From CALNYZ01 sp942490945 (GTDB lineage: Bacteria > Pseudomonadota > Gammaproteobacteria > UBA6429 > Thiohalophilaceae), in assembly GCA_942490945.1 (NCBI GenBank), contig CALNYZ010000018.1, positions 806,001-870,000 of the forward strand: a stretch of 64,000 bases of DNA. The letters run 5' to 3'. The position numbers were made by a program, and so were the translations under genes. Of the stretch, positions 18,172-26,271 are shown piece by piece. A model generated the notes under the pieces. That model saw nothing but the letters and a program-made list of their open reading frames with translations. It was not told the DNA's origin and searched no databases. The stretch's first letter is position 1; each line of letters begins with the position of its first letter.

Positions 18172-19176
18172 ATGCACACAAAGGCATTAGCTGACATGAG
18201 CGGAAATCTAGATGAACTACGTAGGGCAGACCCGAATATGATGGTTTTTTCCGGATCTGCGCACCCGGCGTTAGCTCAGGCTATTGCCTCGCGTCTGCAT
18301 ATGCCACTTGGCAAGATTACCGTGGGCCGCTTTAGTGATGGCGAGATAGCCGTTGAAATTGAAGAGAATGTGCGGGGTAAGGATATTTTCATTGTGCAGC
18401 CTACTTGTGCGCCGACCAATGAAAATATTATGGAATTACTCGTCATCGTTGATGCCATGCGGCGTTCATCCGCCGGTCGTGTGACAGCGGTGATTCCCTA
18501 TTTTGGCTATGCAAGACAGGACCGACGACCACGATCCGCGCGTGTACCTATCACGGCCAAGGTGGTAGCCAGTATGATTTCAACTGTGGGAACAGATCGT
18601 GTCCTGACAGTTGATTTACATGCAGATCAAATTCAGGGGTTTTTCGATATCCCGGTGGATAACGTTTATGCTTCACCAATCTTATTGGGCGATGTATGGC
18701 GACGGAAGTACGAAAATTTGATTGTTGTCTCACCGGATGTTGGAGGGGTGGTCAGAGCCAGAGCGTTGGCTAAACGACTGGATGATGCTGATCTGGCGAT
18801 AATCGACAAACGGCGCCCACGCGCCAATGAAGCCAAGGTCATGAACATCATTGGTGATGTGAAAAATCGCAGTTGTATTATTGTTGATGACCTGGTTGAT
18901 ACCGCGGGTACCTTATGTAAAGCCGCTGGTGCATTAAAGGCGCAAGGTGCGAAACATGTTGTTGCATATTGTACCCACCCGGTGTTGTCAGGTAATGCAG
19001 TGGAAAATATCCAGAACGCTGCACTGGATGAACTCGTGGTGACAGATACGATTCCATTATCAGAAACGGCGGCAGCATGTAGTAAAATTCGGCAGTTAAG
19101 TGTCGCGGAAATACTTGCAGAAACGATGCGCCGCATCAGTAATGAAGAGTCTGTCAGTAGTTTATATGTAGATTGA
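18172..19176 (+). CDS. prs: Ribose-phosphate pyrophosphokinase
   Basis: Prs makes PRPP from ribose-5-phosphate and ATP for nucleotide, histidine, tryptophan and NAD synthesis. The 334-residue frame contains GRFSDGEIAVEIEENVRG, STCAPTN-like PTCAPTNENIMELL, YFGYARQDRRPRSARVPI, DLHADQIQGFF and the PRPP loop CIIVDDLVDTAGT. The family normally starts just before the VFSGSAHP segment, so ATG 18195 or ATG 18238 may be the true start. ATG 18172 is only 10 bases after a terminator-like hairpin and has no clear ribosome site. Function is certain; the start is not. Confidence 0.95.
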   Translation: MHTKALADMSGNLDELRRADPNMMVFSGSAHPALAQAIASRLHMPLGKITVGRFSDGEIAVEIEENVRGKDIFIVQPTCAPTNENIMELLVIVDAMRRSSAGRVTAVIPYFGYARQDRRPRSARVPITAKVVASMISTVGTDRVLTVDLHADQIQGFFDIPVDNVYASPILLGDVWRRKYENLIVVSPDVGGVVRARALAKRLDDADLAIIDKRRPRANEAKVMNIIGDVKNRSCIIVDDLVDTAGTLCKAAGALKAQGAKHVVAYCTHPVLSGNAVENIQNAALDELVVTDTIPLSETAAACSKIRQLSVAEILAETMRRISNEESVSSLYVD

Positions 19177-19178
19177 TG

Positions 19179-19289
19179 CTTGATACACGTTATTTGTTTT
19201 CAAAAAAACAAATAACGTATATCAAGGTAAGTTTGTAACAGCAAACTTGCTTTGGTTAGGTTACACATTCTGGTCGCGAGAATGTGTAA
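19179..19289 (+). other. Three tandem hairpins between prs and rplY
   Basis: Three strong inverted repeats follow prs. The first is a near-perfect 22-bp stem with one mismatch (19179-19200 / 19205-19226), with a 4-base loop. The second is about 9 bp (GTAAGTTTG, 19227-19235 / CAAACTTGC, 19242-19250). The third is TTACACATTCT / AGAATGTGTAA (19261-19271 / 19279-19289). The first could act as a terminator for prs, although the run of T lies inside the stem. The rest may be an rplY leader structure. No coding capacity is seen. Confidence 0.6.
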
Positions 19290-19386
19290 GAAACAGCCTG
19301 GTGGTAATACAACGTTGAATATTTTCACGTTTGTATAATCACAGGACTGTTTCAATTTTTTAACTTTTAAAAACAGGAGTGTTTCA

Positions 19387-20037
19387 ATGGACAATTTTAT
19401 CCTTGAAGCTGAAGTACGTACTGACCTGGGGAAAGGTGCGAGCCGCCGCCTGCGTCATACGGGAAAAGTTCCAGCCATTCTTTACGGATCGGAAAAAGAG
19501 CCAATGGCTTTAACTCTGGGTCACAGTGATTTGTTGCATCACACCCAGAATGAAGCATTTTTTTCGCACATTCTGACTGTCAAGGTCGGGGCCGAAGAGC
19601 AGCAGGCAATTGTAAAAGATATGCAACGCCATCCGCACAAATTGCAAATCATGCATATCGATCTGCAACGTGTCAGTGCCACGCATAAAATTCGTATGCA
19701 GGTGCCGTTACATTACCTGAATGAAGACGTCTCACCTGGCGTAAAAGCCGGTGGTTTGGTAAGTCATCACTCAAATGAAGTAGAAGTACAATGTTTACCA
19801 AAAGATCTTCCAGAGTTTATCGAGGTTGATCTGAGCAATCTTGAACTGGATGGAATTGTGCATCTCAGTGATATCAAACTTCCAGCAGGTGTGGAACTGA
19901 TTGAACTGACACACGGTGACGACCACGATCAGCCGATTGCAACTGTCCACATGCCACGCGCTGTGAAAGCAGATGATGAGGTTGAAGAAGATGCACCTGC
20001 TGCTGATGCAGGTGCTGCTGAAGGCGAACAAGACTGA
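19387..20037 (+). CDS. rplY: 50S ribosomal protein L25 (CTC/TL5 long form)
   Basis: L25 binds 5S rRNA in the large subunit. The 216-residue protein is the long form: an N-terminal L25 domain (about residues 1-92; LRHTGKVPAILYGSEKEP) plus the C-terminal TL5/CTC domain, then an acidic tail rich in Glu/Asp/Ala. AACAGGAG precedes the ATG. The order prs-rplY-pth-ychF is typical of proteobacteria. Confidence 0.97.
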   Translation: MDNFILEAEVRTDLGKGASRRLRHTGKVPAILYGSEKEPMALTLGHSDLLHHTQNEAFFSHILTVKVGAEEQQAIVKDMQRHPHKLQIMHIDLQRVSATHKIRMQVPLHYLNEDVSPGVKAGGLVSHHSNEVEVQCLPKDLPEFIEVDLSNLELDGIVHLSDIKLPAGVELIELTHGDDHDQPIATVHMPRAVKADDEVEEDAPAADAGAAEGEQD

Positions 20038-20076
20038 TCCTTCCGGTGAAGTAAACGAAAAAAGCAGGAGCCAGCA

Positions 20077-20655
20077 TTGGCGACGGGTGTGCAATTAATT
20101 GTTGGTCTCGGGAATCCCGGACAAGAATATCAACATACCCGACACAATGCTGGCTTTTGGTTTGTAGACCAACTGGCACATGAATTTCATGCCACCTTCA
20201 AACCGGAAAACAAGTTTCACGGTGACGTTGCCAAGGCGCATATCCATGGCAAGGATGTCTGGTTACTCAAACCCTCTACATTTATGAATCTGAGCGGTCA
20301 GGCTGTGCAGAGTCTTGCAACGTTTTACAAAATCACACTTGCAGAAATTCTTGTTGTTCATGATGAGCTAGATCTGCCTGTTGGAACAGTAAAATTGAAA
20401 AAAGATGGCGGGCACGGCGGGCATAATGGTTTGCGCGACATCATGCAGCGTATGGGAAAAGAATTTTTACGCCTGCGTCTGGGCATTGGACATCCCGGCG
20501 ATAAGAAGCAGGTTACCAATCACGTGCTAAAAAAAGCATCGATTGATGATCAGATGGAAATCGAGCGCGCCATTACCGATGCCATTCGTGTCATGGATCT
20601 GGTCGTCACCGGCGACATTGCCAGGGCAATGATCAAACTACACACCACTGAGTAG
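20077..20655 (+). CDS. pth: Peptidyl-tRNA hydrolase
   Basis: Pth recycles peptidyl-tRNAs that drop off ribosomes. The 192-residue protein has VGLGNPGQEYQHTRHNAGFWFVD with the catalytic His, NKFHGDVAK, KPSTFMNLSGQAV and VVHDELDLPVG. The start is a TTG at 20077 with GGAG upstream (GCAGGAGCCAGCA); a GTG at 20089 is an alternative. It lies 39 bases after rplY. Confidence 0.97.
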   Translation: MATGVQLIVGLGNPGQEYQHTRHNAGFWFVDQLAHEFHATFKPENKFHGDVAKAHIHGKDVWLLKPSTFMNLSGQAVQSLATFYKITLAEILVVHDELDLPVGTVKLKKDGGHGGHNGLRDIMQRMGKEFLRLRLGIGHPGDKKQVTNHVLKKASIDDQMEIERAITDAIRVMDLVVTGDIARAMIKLHTTE

Positions 20656-20663
20656 GAATTACT

Positions 20664-21755
20664 ATGGGATTTAAATGCGGCATTGTTGGGTTACCGAATG
20701 TAGGTAAATCAACGTTATTTAATGCATTAACAAAAGCGGAAATTCAGGCCGAGAATTATCCTTTTTGTACTATTGAACCCAACGTTGGTATTGTCGAAGT
20801 ACCGGACCCACGTCTGGACAAACTTGCCGACATTGTTAAACCACAAAAAGTTATCCCGACTACCATGGAGTTTGTCGATATCGCTGGCCTGGTCGAGGGC
20901 GCTTCAAAAGGTGAAGGACTGGGTAACAAGTTTCTTGCCAACATTCGCGAAACCGATGCTATCGCCCATGTTGTGCGATGTTTTGTCAATGAAGACATTG
21001 TGCATGTTGCGGGCAAGATCGATCCGATCAGTGATATCGAAATCATTAATACTGAACTGGCACTTGCGGACATGGAGTCGGTTGAAAAGAGCATTCATCG
21101 TGCTACCAAGGTGGCCAAAAGCGGTGACAAGGATGCCAAGGCAAAATTACTGGTACTCGAAAAAATAAAAGCACAACTCGATGCAGGTAACCCGGTGCGT
21201 GCACTGGAGTTAACCAAAGAAGAAAAATTACTGATTCGCGATTTGTTTCTACTTACGATAAAACCGACCATGTATATCGCCAATGTTGATGAGGCCGGTT
21301 TTGAAAACAACCCAATGCTTGATGCAGTAACAAAGCTGGCTGAAGCGGAAGGATCGGTAGTCGTGCCGGTGTGTGCGGCAATTGAAGCAGAAATGATCGA
21401 ACTGGACGACGCCGAAAAACAGGAATTTCTTTCTGAAATGGGTTTTGAAGAGCCTGGTCTGAATCGTGTTATACGTGCGGGCCATTCATTGCTTGGGTTG
21501 CAGTCTTACTTTACAGCAGGCGAGAAAGAAGTACGTGGTTGGACCATTAAAGTTGGCGCGACAGCACCGCAAGCGGCGGGCGTTATTCATACCGACTTTG
21601 AAAAAGGTTTTATTCGTGCAGAAACTGTTGCCTATGATGACTTTGTTAAATACAACGGTGAACACGGCGCCAAAGAAGCCGGCAAACTACGACTGGAAGG
21701 TAAGGAATATATCGTCAAGGATGGCGACGTACTACATTTTCGTTTTAACGTTTAG
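20664..21755 (+). CDS. ychF: Redox-regulated ATPase YchF
   Basis: YchF is an Obg-family P-loop protein that hydrolyses ATP rather than GTP and is linked to ribosome and stress responses. The 363-residue product has the P-loop GLPNVGKSTLFNALTKA, FVDIAGLVEGASKGEGLGN, a coiled-coil insert (about residues 128-165) and the C-terminal TGS domain ending VKDGDVLHFRFNV. It starts 8 bases after pth. No terminator hairpin is evident in the 104-base gap to the convergent gene at 21860. Confidence 0.97.
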   Translation: MGFKCGIVGLPNVGKSTLFNALTKAEIQAENYPFCTIEPNVGIVEVPDPRLDKLADIVKPQKVIPTTMEFVDIAGLVEGASKGEGLGNKFLANIRETDAIAHVVRCFVNEDIVHVAGKIDPISDIEIINTELALADMESVEKSIHRATKVAKSGDKDAKAKLLVLEKIKAQLDAGNPVRALELTKEEKLLIRDLFLLTIKPTMYIANVDEAGFENNPMLDAVTKLAEAEGSVVVPVCAAIEAEMIELDDAEKQEFLSEMGFEEPGLNRVIRAGHSLLGLQSYFTAGEKEVRGWTIKVGATAPQAAGVIHTDFEKGFIRAETVAYDDFVKYNGEHGAKEAGKLRLEGKEYIVKDGDVLHFRFNV

Positions 21756-21859
21756 TGTCGAAATGCCTGCACATCTGTTAATTTAAAAACTCTATAGTCG
21801 ACTACTATAACTACCATCCGATGACTATTTTAAAAAACGAAATTGTTACATGTACATTT

Positions 21860-22579
21860 TTATGAGACTGCAAGGTTTCTTGCAGGTTCAGCCTGGCCTT
21901 GCACAACAAAGTTAAGCAGTGACTCTGAATTTTTAATATGTATACAGTGATTTTCTATATTGACAAATCCCTCTTTCTTTAACTGGCTTAATGCACTGCT
22001 GACAGTTTGTCTTGATGCACCAATCATATCTGCAATTTCCTGATGCGTGAGTGGTATATCCAGAATTATATTATTCCCCTGCAGCTTTCCGTAACGACTT
22101 GATAATCGGGTAAATAATTTTATCAGTCGTGACATGACATCGTCTGAAGCCAGGTTCAGTAACATGTCACCCAATATGCGCATACGACATGATAATAAAT
22201 CAATCGTTAACATCGCTGCGTCACTATGCGTGGCAAGAAAATTTTTGAACGCTTGCTGGTTTACCTTGATAACTGCTGTTTCGCTACAGGCACGTGCATA
22301 GACTTCACGTTGACCTTGCAAACAGACTTCGGCCATGCCAAACATTTCACCCGAAAAACAAAACCACAAGATGACTTCTTTACCCGAAGGGGAGAGTTGA
22401 TAAATTTTGGCGCGACCTTGTGTGAGAAGATAGACATAATCACCCGGCGAGCCAGCATGGAATATGAGTTCATTTTTTTTGAATTGATGTGCGTTGCCAA
22501 GTTGTAACAGGTGATCGCGATCCTGTTCACTTAGTTGTGACAAGTAATCGGTTTGTTGCGTGTACCATAATTGTTCCAT
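21860..22579 (-). CDS. CRP/FNR-family transcription regulator
   Basis: The product has a cyclic-nucleotide-binding-like beta-roll (ELIFHAGSPGDYVYLLTQGRAKIYQ... GEMFGMAEVCLQGQREVYARA), a long dimer helix and a C-terminal winged helix (THQEIADMIGASRQTVSSAL). The N-terminal Cys cluster of FNR is missing, so a 4Fe-4S oxygen sensor is unlikely. In the recognition helix the CRP residues R-E-...-R appear here as R-Q-...-S, so DNA specificity probably differs from CRP. The start ATG 22579 is chosen because of the GGGGA upstream; the frame extends to 22603. It is divergent from the tctCBA cluster and may control it (inference). Confidence 0.9.
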   Translation of the reverse strand: MEQLWYTQQTDYLSQLSEQDRDHLLQLGNAHQFKKNELIFHAGSPGDYVYLLTQGRAKIYQLSPSGKEVILWFCFSGEMFGMAEVCLQGQREVYARACSETAVIKVNQQAFKNFLATHSDAAMLTIDLLSCRMRILGDMLLNLASDDVMSRLIKLFTRLSSRYGKLQGNNIILDIPLTHQEIADMIGASRQTVSSALSQLKKEGFVNIENHCIHIKNSESLLNFVVQGQAEPARNLAVS

Positions 22580-23020
22580 TGCTTGTCCCCTTAATATCAT
22601 CACATTAGCTGATACTTATTCTGTCCGCTGCCTGACAAGACTATCGATCACACAGAGTGTATCGGTATTGTATACTCAAACAGGCTTCGACCAGAGCGTG
22701 TGGTTTACTGGATGGATCGGTGTAGGCACTGTCATCAACTATAATAACAAAATAACGAGTATCTGCAGGTTTTTCGACAACAGGAGAGCTCGTGTTTTTA
22801 ATAATTTATATGTACATTCGCGTTCTCTAATATTACTTTGATGTATATAACGAATTTTTAATATTAAGTTAGCAAAGCCAGGATGGTTGTTTTTGGCGAC
22901 GAATTACCGACACATGCTTGTTAAGTTTGGGTTGGTATTACCACTAAACTAAGCAAACAAATGGCCGTTTCTTGTATTTTATGGAACGGAAAATAAATAT
23001 CTTAAATACGGAGAAGTACC
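22580..23020 (+). other. Intergenic region between the CRP-like regulator and tctC
   Basis: These 441 bases hold no credible gene. They are AT-rich and must carry divergent promoters. GGAG lies just before the tctC ATG at 23021. A small inverted repeat GGTATTACC (22933-22941) is visible, but I see no clear -35/-10 pair, no sigma-54 site and no convincing CRP-type TGTGA-N6-TCACA operator. Confidence 0.5.
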
Positions 23021-23959
23021 ATGAAAATATTTTTAAAGCTTGGACTTTGCCTTGTGATGGTTACGGTTATAGCTAGTGCCAACGCGGCAGAATACCCGAA
23101 TCGCCCCATTACCTTTATGACCATGACTCAGCCGGGCGCACAGATAGATCGTCTCGCGCGTGGCCTGGGTCAACGCATGAGCAAGATTCTGGGGCAACCC
23201 ATTAATGTACAGAATGTCACCGGCGCACACGGAACAGTCATGGCGACCAAACTTAGTCGAGCCAAGGCAAACGGTTACTCCCTTGGCATTACTTCACTGA
23301 CGGCCTATACCTATGCACCGCATCATGCCAAGCTGAGTTACAAGCCAGCTAACTTCGACTTTCTCACCCTGGTTGCACTGAATTCCAGTGGCTTCATCTC
23401 CAAGAAAGATAAGCCCTGGAACACATTGAAAGAGGCCTTTGCCTGGCACAAGAAAAACAATGAGGCCATGGTCGCCATGTTCCACGGTGCCGATGATCGC
23501 GACGCGATTACACGCATGGCCAAAAAAGAAGGCGTGAAGCTGTCACTAATTCCATCCAAAGGTGGTCCTTCTGTGATCAAGGCCGTGACCGGTGGTCATG
23601 CTGCTGTAGGTTATGTCGGCGCGATTCTTTATAAACATGTCGAAGCCGGTTCAATTAAATTGATCGCTGCTGCGCTGGGTGAGCGGCTACCACCGATTCC
23701 AGATGTGCCAACCTTGCGCGAACAAGGTTATGACGAACAGGTAGAGATGATCGTTGCGCTGGTGGCACCAAAAGGCATGGACAAGAAAGTCAAAGCCAGA
23801 CTCGTTGCGGCAGCCAATCAGTTGGCTAACGACAAGGAAACACAGGACTTCATCACGGGTAATCTGTTGATGCGACCCGTTAAGTGGGGCGAAGCGCATG
23901 CTGATATGACAGTGAAGAAGTTATATGACACGTTCGGCAAGCAAGCGAAAATGAAATAG
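23021..23959 (+). CDS. tctC: Tripartite tricarboxylate transporter substrate-binding protein
   Basis: This is a Bug/TctC-type periplasmic receptor that captures a carboxylate and delivers it to TctAB. The 312-residue product has a signal peptide (KIFLKLGLCLVMVTVIASANA, cleavage likely before AEYPNRPI). The mature part has family features: NRPITFMT...PGAQIDRLARGLG, NVTGAHGTVMATKLSRAKANGYSLGI, GGHAAVGYV and PPIPDVPTLREQGYD. The substrate cannot be read from sequence. It is the first gene of tctC-tctB-tctA and is followed by an intercistronic hairpin. Confidence 0.92.
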   Translation: MKIFLKLGLCLVMVTVIASANAAEYPNRPITFMTMTQPGAQIDRLARGLGQRMSKILGQPINVQNVTGAHGTVMATKLSRAKANGYSLGITSLTAYTYAPHHAKLSYKPANFDFLTLVALNSSGFISKKDKPWNTLKEAFAWHKKNNEAMVAMFHGADDRDAITRMAKKEGVKLSLIPSKGGPSVIKAVTGGHAAVGYVGAILYKHVEAGSIKLIAAALGERLPPIPDVPTLREQGYDEQVEMIVALVAPKGMDKKVKARLVAAANQLANDKETQDFITGNLLMRPVKWGEAHADMTVKKLYDTFGKQAKMK

Positions 23960-23972
23960 GTAATAAAGTGCT

Positions 23973-24006
23973 GGCCGCCACCAGACTTGCGTCTGGTACG
24001 GCGGCT
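23973..24006 (+). promoter_or_regulatory. Intercistronic hairpin between tctC and tctB
   Basis: The inverted repeat GGCCGCC-ac-CAGAC / GTCTGG-tac-GGCGGC has a four-base loop and lies 14 bases after the tctC stop. It could stabilise or attenuate the transcript so that the binding protein is made in excess over the membrane subunits, as often seen in binding-protein transport operons (inference). Confidence 0.55.
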
Positions 24007-24044
24007 TTACTCCTGCGCTAAACAGAGTGTGAGAGGAATAAAAC

Positions 24045-24563
24045 GTGACACGAATTAAAAGAGATACGATAGCCTATTTGCTGATTATTGGATTTTGCAT
24101 AGTGATGCTTGCCTGGACGATTCCCGCGTATTCACCGCCTTATCCCGGATACGGTGCCTCGCCGGCAATGCTACCCATTGTTGCTGTTTGCGTTATGTTG
24201 GTTATGTCCTGTCTTTCCCTGCTATTTATTGGTATCGCCTCGTATATGAAAAAGCCGATTCCGGTAGCGGAGCGGGAATTTCCTGAGGATCTCGAGGACG
24301 GTGGTGGCTTCACGCAGGTTGGACGCGTAAATCTGATCCACCTTGCCAGCATCATGATCCCCAGCGTACTTCTGGTTGTGGCAATCGAATACATTGGCTA
24401 TGCATTGGCGTCGTTTGCTTTTCTCATGATTCTTCAGTACGCCATCGGTAGTCGTAAGTGGATTCAGATGATAGTGGTGTCGATCACGCTGGTGGCGTTG
24501 CTCTACATTGTCATGCGTTACGGTTTCGGTGTCCCGGTGCCGGGTCCCGAATTTTTCGACTAA
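24045..24563 (+). CDS. tctB: Tripartite tricarboxylate transporter small membrane subunit
   Basis: TctB is the small, four-helix membrane subunit. The 172-residue product has hydrophobic helices near residues 9-27, 42-66, 103-122 and 124-160, and a cytoplasmic acidic loop (EREFPEDLEDGGG). The start is GTG at 24045, preceded by GAGAGGAATAAAAC. It lies between tctC and tctA, which supports the call despite low sequence conservation in the family. Confidence 0.88.
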   Translation: MTRIKRDTIAYLLIIGFCIVMLAWTIPAYSPPYPGYGASPAMLPIVAVCVMLVMSCLSLLFIGIASYMKKPIPVAEREFPEDLEDGGGFTQVGRVNLIHLASIMIPSVLLVVAIEYIGYALASFAFLMILQYAIGSRKWIQMIVVSITLVALLYIVMRYGFGVPVPGPEFFD

Positions 24564-24601
24564 ATAAAACAAAATAAAAACTCAAAATCGGATATATAAC
24601 T

Positions 24602-26152
24602 ATGGAAATGATCATTGCGGGATTGCTGGATTCCATTTCACCTGCCAGCCTGATGTTCCTGTTTGGTGGCGTTGCCATCGGCGTGTTGATTGGTGCCATC
24701 CCGGGTATTAACGGTCCCATGGCCATCGCCCTGTTCATTCCGATTACCTATTATATGACGCCACTCACAGCGATTGGTTTTCTTGTCGGCCTAAACAAGG
24801 GCGCCTTCTTCGGTGGTGCAGTGTCTGCCGTATTGTTACGCACGCCCGGAACACCCGAAGCCGCAGCAACGTCATGGGACGGCTATCCGCTTACGCAACA
24901 AGGCAAGGGCGAAAAGGCATTACGCATGGCCTTGTACAGTTCGGTAGCTGGCGATTTTATTTCAACCGTCGTGCTGATCCTGATTGCTGCACCGCTTGCT
25001 GCTGTTGCCCTGTTTATGGGGCCAGCGGAAATCTTCGCGCTGATTTGTGTGGCACTGACAGTCATCGCCGGTATCGGCACTACTTCCATTTCACGTGGCC
25101 TGGTGGCCGCCGGGTTTGGCATTCTGGTGGGGTTGATTGGCACGGAGCCGGTCACTGCATTGCCCAGGCTCACCTTTGATGTTTATCAACTTGGCAGTGG
25201 CTTGTCGCTGATCCCGGTGGCCATCGGCCTGTTGGCTTTTTCGGAAATTCTGCTGCAGCTGGAAAAGTTCACCGGCAAGGGCGGTGAGGCCGAACATGCT
25301 GCCAACGTGTTTTCAACCAAGCTCGAAGATCGATTGGTGTCAATGAAGGAGTTCTTTGCCAATACCAAGACCCTGTTACGCGGTAGTCTCATCGGGATTG
25401 GAATCGGAGCCATGCCGGGGCTTGGTGCGCCGGTGGCATCGTTCATGTCTTATGATCAGGCGATGAAGCGATCCAGGAAAAAAGAAGAATTTGGCAAGGG
25501 TAGCCTCGAAGGGATTGCGGCCTCCGAATCTGCCAACAGCTCGGTAGTCGCCGCCAGTCTGATTCCGTTATTTGTGCTGGGTATTCCCGGTAATCTTGCC
25601 GCCGCCATGTTAATGGGCGCGTTTATGATTCACGGTATGCAACCAGGCCCGTTGTTGTTCAAGGAAAATGCCCAGCTTATGTACGGCATTTACGGCAGTT
25701 TGTTGTTGGCCAGTCTGTTTTTGTTTGTGATTGGGCGGTTCGGGTTACGATTTTTCTGCAAGGCGGTGGATATCCCCGCGATGATCCTGTATCCGATCGT
25801 GATGTTCACCTGCATTATGGGTTCCTATCTGGGCAGGTCGTCCATGTTTGATGTGGGTGTCATGCTCGCATTCGGTTTTATTGGTTATTTTATGCGAAAG
25901 TTCGATTATTCCTATGTTGCCTTCCTGATCGGTTTCATTCTGGCACCGGAGTGGGAGCGCGCATTACAGCAGGTGGTGATCATTTCCCAGTATGACACCT
26001 TCATGTTCTTCCAGCGCCCCGTTGCCATGGTGCTGATGGTGCTTACCATATTCGTGATCGTGCGTACCTTCTGGGGCAGCATCAGTGCCGGACGTAAGAA
26101 AAAACGTATGGAAGCTGCCGCTGCAGCAGCGGGGCAGCATAAAGGCGATTGA
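24602..26152 (+). CDS. tctA: Tripartite tricarboxylate transporter large permease subunit
   Basis: TctA is the channel-forming permease of the TTT system and uses an ion gradient. The 516-residue protein has about eleven membrane helices and the two family-typical glycine motifs: GVLIGAIPGINGPMAIALF near the N-terminus and GIGIGAMPGLGAPVASFMSY in the middle. It also has TPGTPEAAATSWDGYPL and EGIAASESANSS. The C-terminus is a basic/Ala-rich cytoplasmic tail. Confidence 0.94.
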   Translation: MEMIIAGLLDSISPASLMFLFGGVAIGVLIGAIPGINGPMAIALFIPITYYMTPLTAIGFLVGLNKGAFFGGAVSAVLLRTPGTPEAAATSWDGYPLTQQGKGEKALRMALYSSVAGDFISTVVLILIAAPLAAVALFMGPAEIFALICVALTVIAGIGTTSISRGLVAAGFGILVGLIGTEPVTALPRLTFDVYQLGSGLSLIPVAIGLLAFSEILLQLEKFTGKGGEAEHAANVFSTKLEDRLVSMKEFFANTKTLLRGSLIGIGIGAMPGLGAPVASFMSYDQAMKRSRKKEEFGKGSLEGIAASESANSSVVAASLIPLFVLGIPGNLAAAMLMGAFMIHGMQPGPLLFKENAQLMYGIYGSLLLASLFLFVIGRFGLRFFCKAVDIPAMILYPIVMFTCIMGSYLGRSSMFDVGVMLAFGFIGYFMRKFDYSYVAFLIGFILAPEWERALQQVVIISQYDTFMFFQRPVAMVLMVLTIFVIVRTFWGSISAGRKKKRMEAAAAAAGQHKGD

Positions 26153-26271
26153 GAGTAGTCCCGAGTTTGTCGTCTGGGTGACAGCCACAGGTAATTACGG
26201 ACGTTAGACTGGCAAAAAAGTCTGGCGCAAATTTAAGAAATAACTGAGTACAAGTTAAGAGGTTTTACTAC

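Noticed and set aside
17555..18197. Two long minus-strand frames (17555-18121 and 17805-18197) sharing a repeated peptide
   Set aside because: They run antisense across ispE, tRNA-Gln and the hairpin element; the shared peptide simply reflects the 60-base direct repeat. No ribosome sites or known domains.
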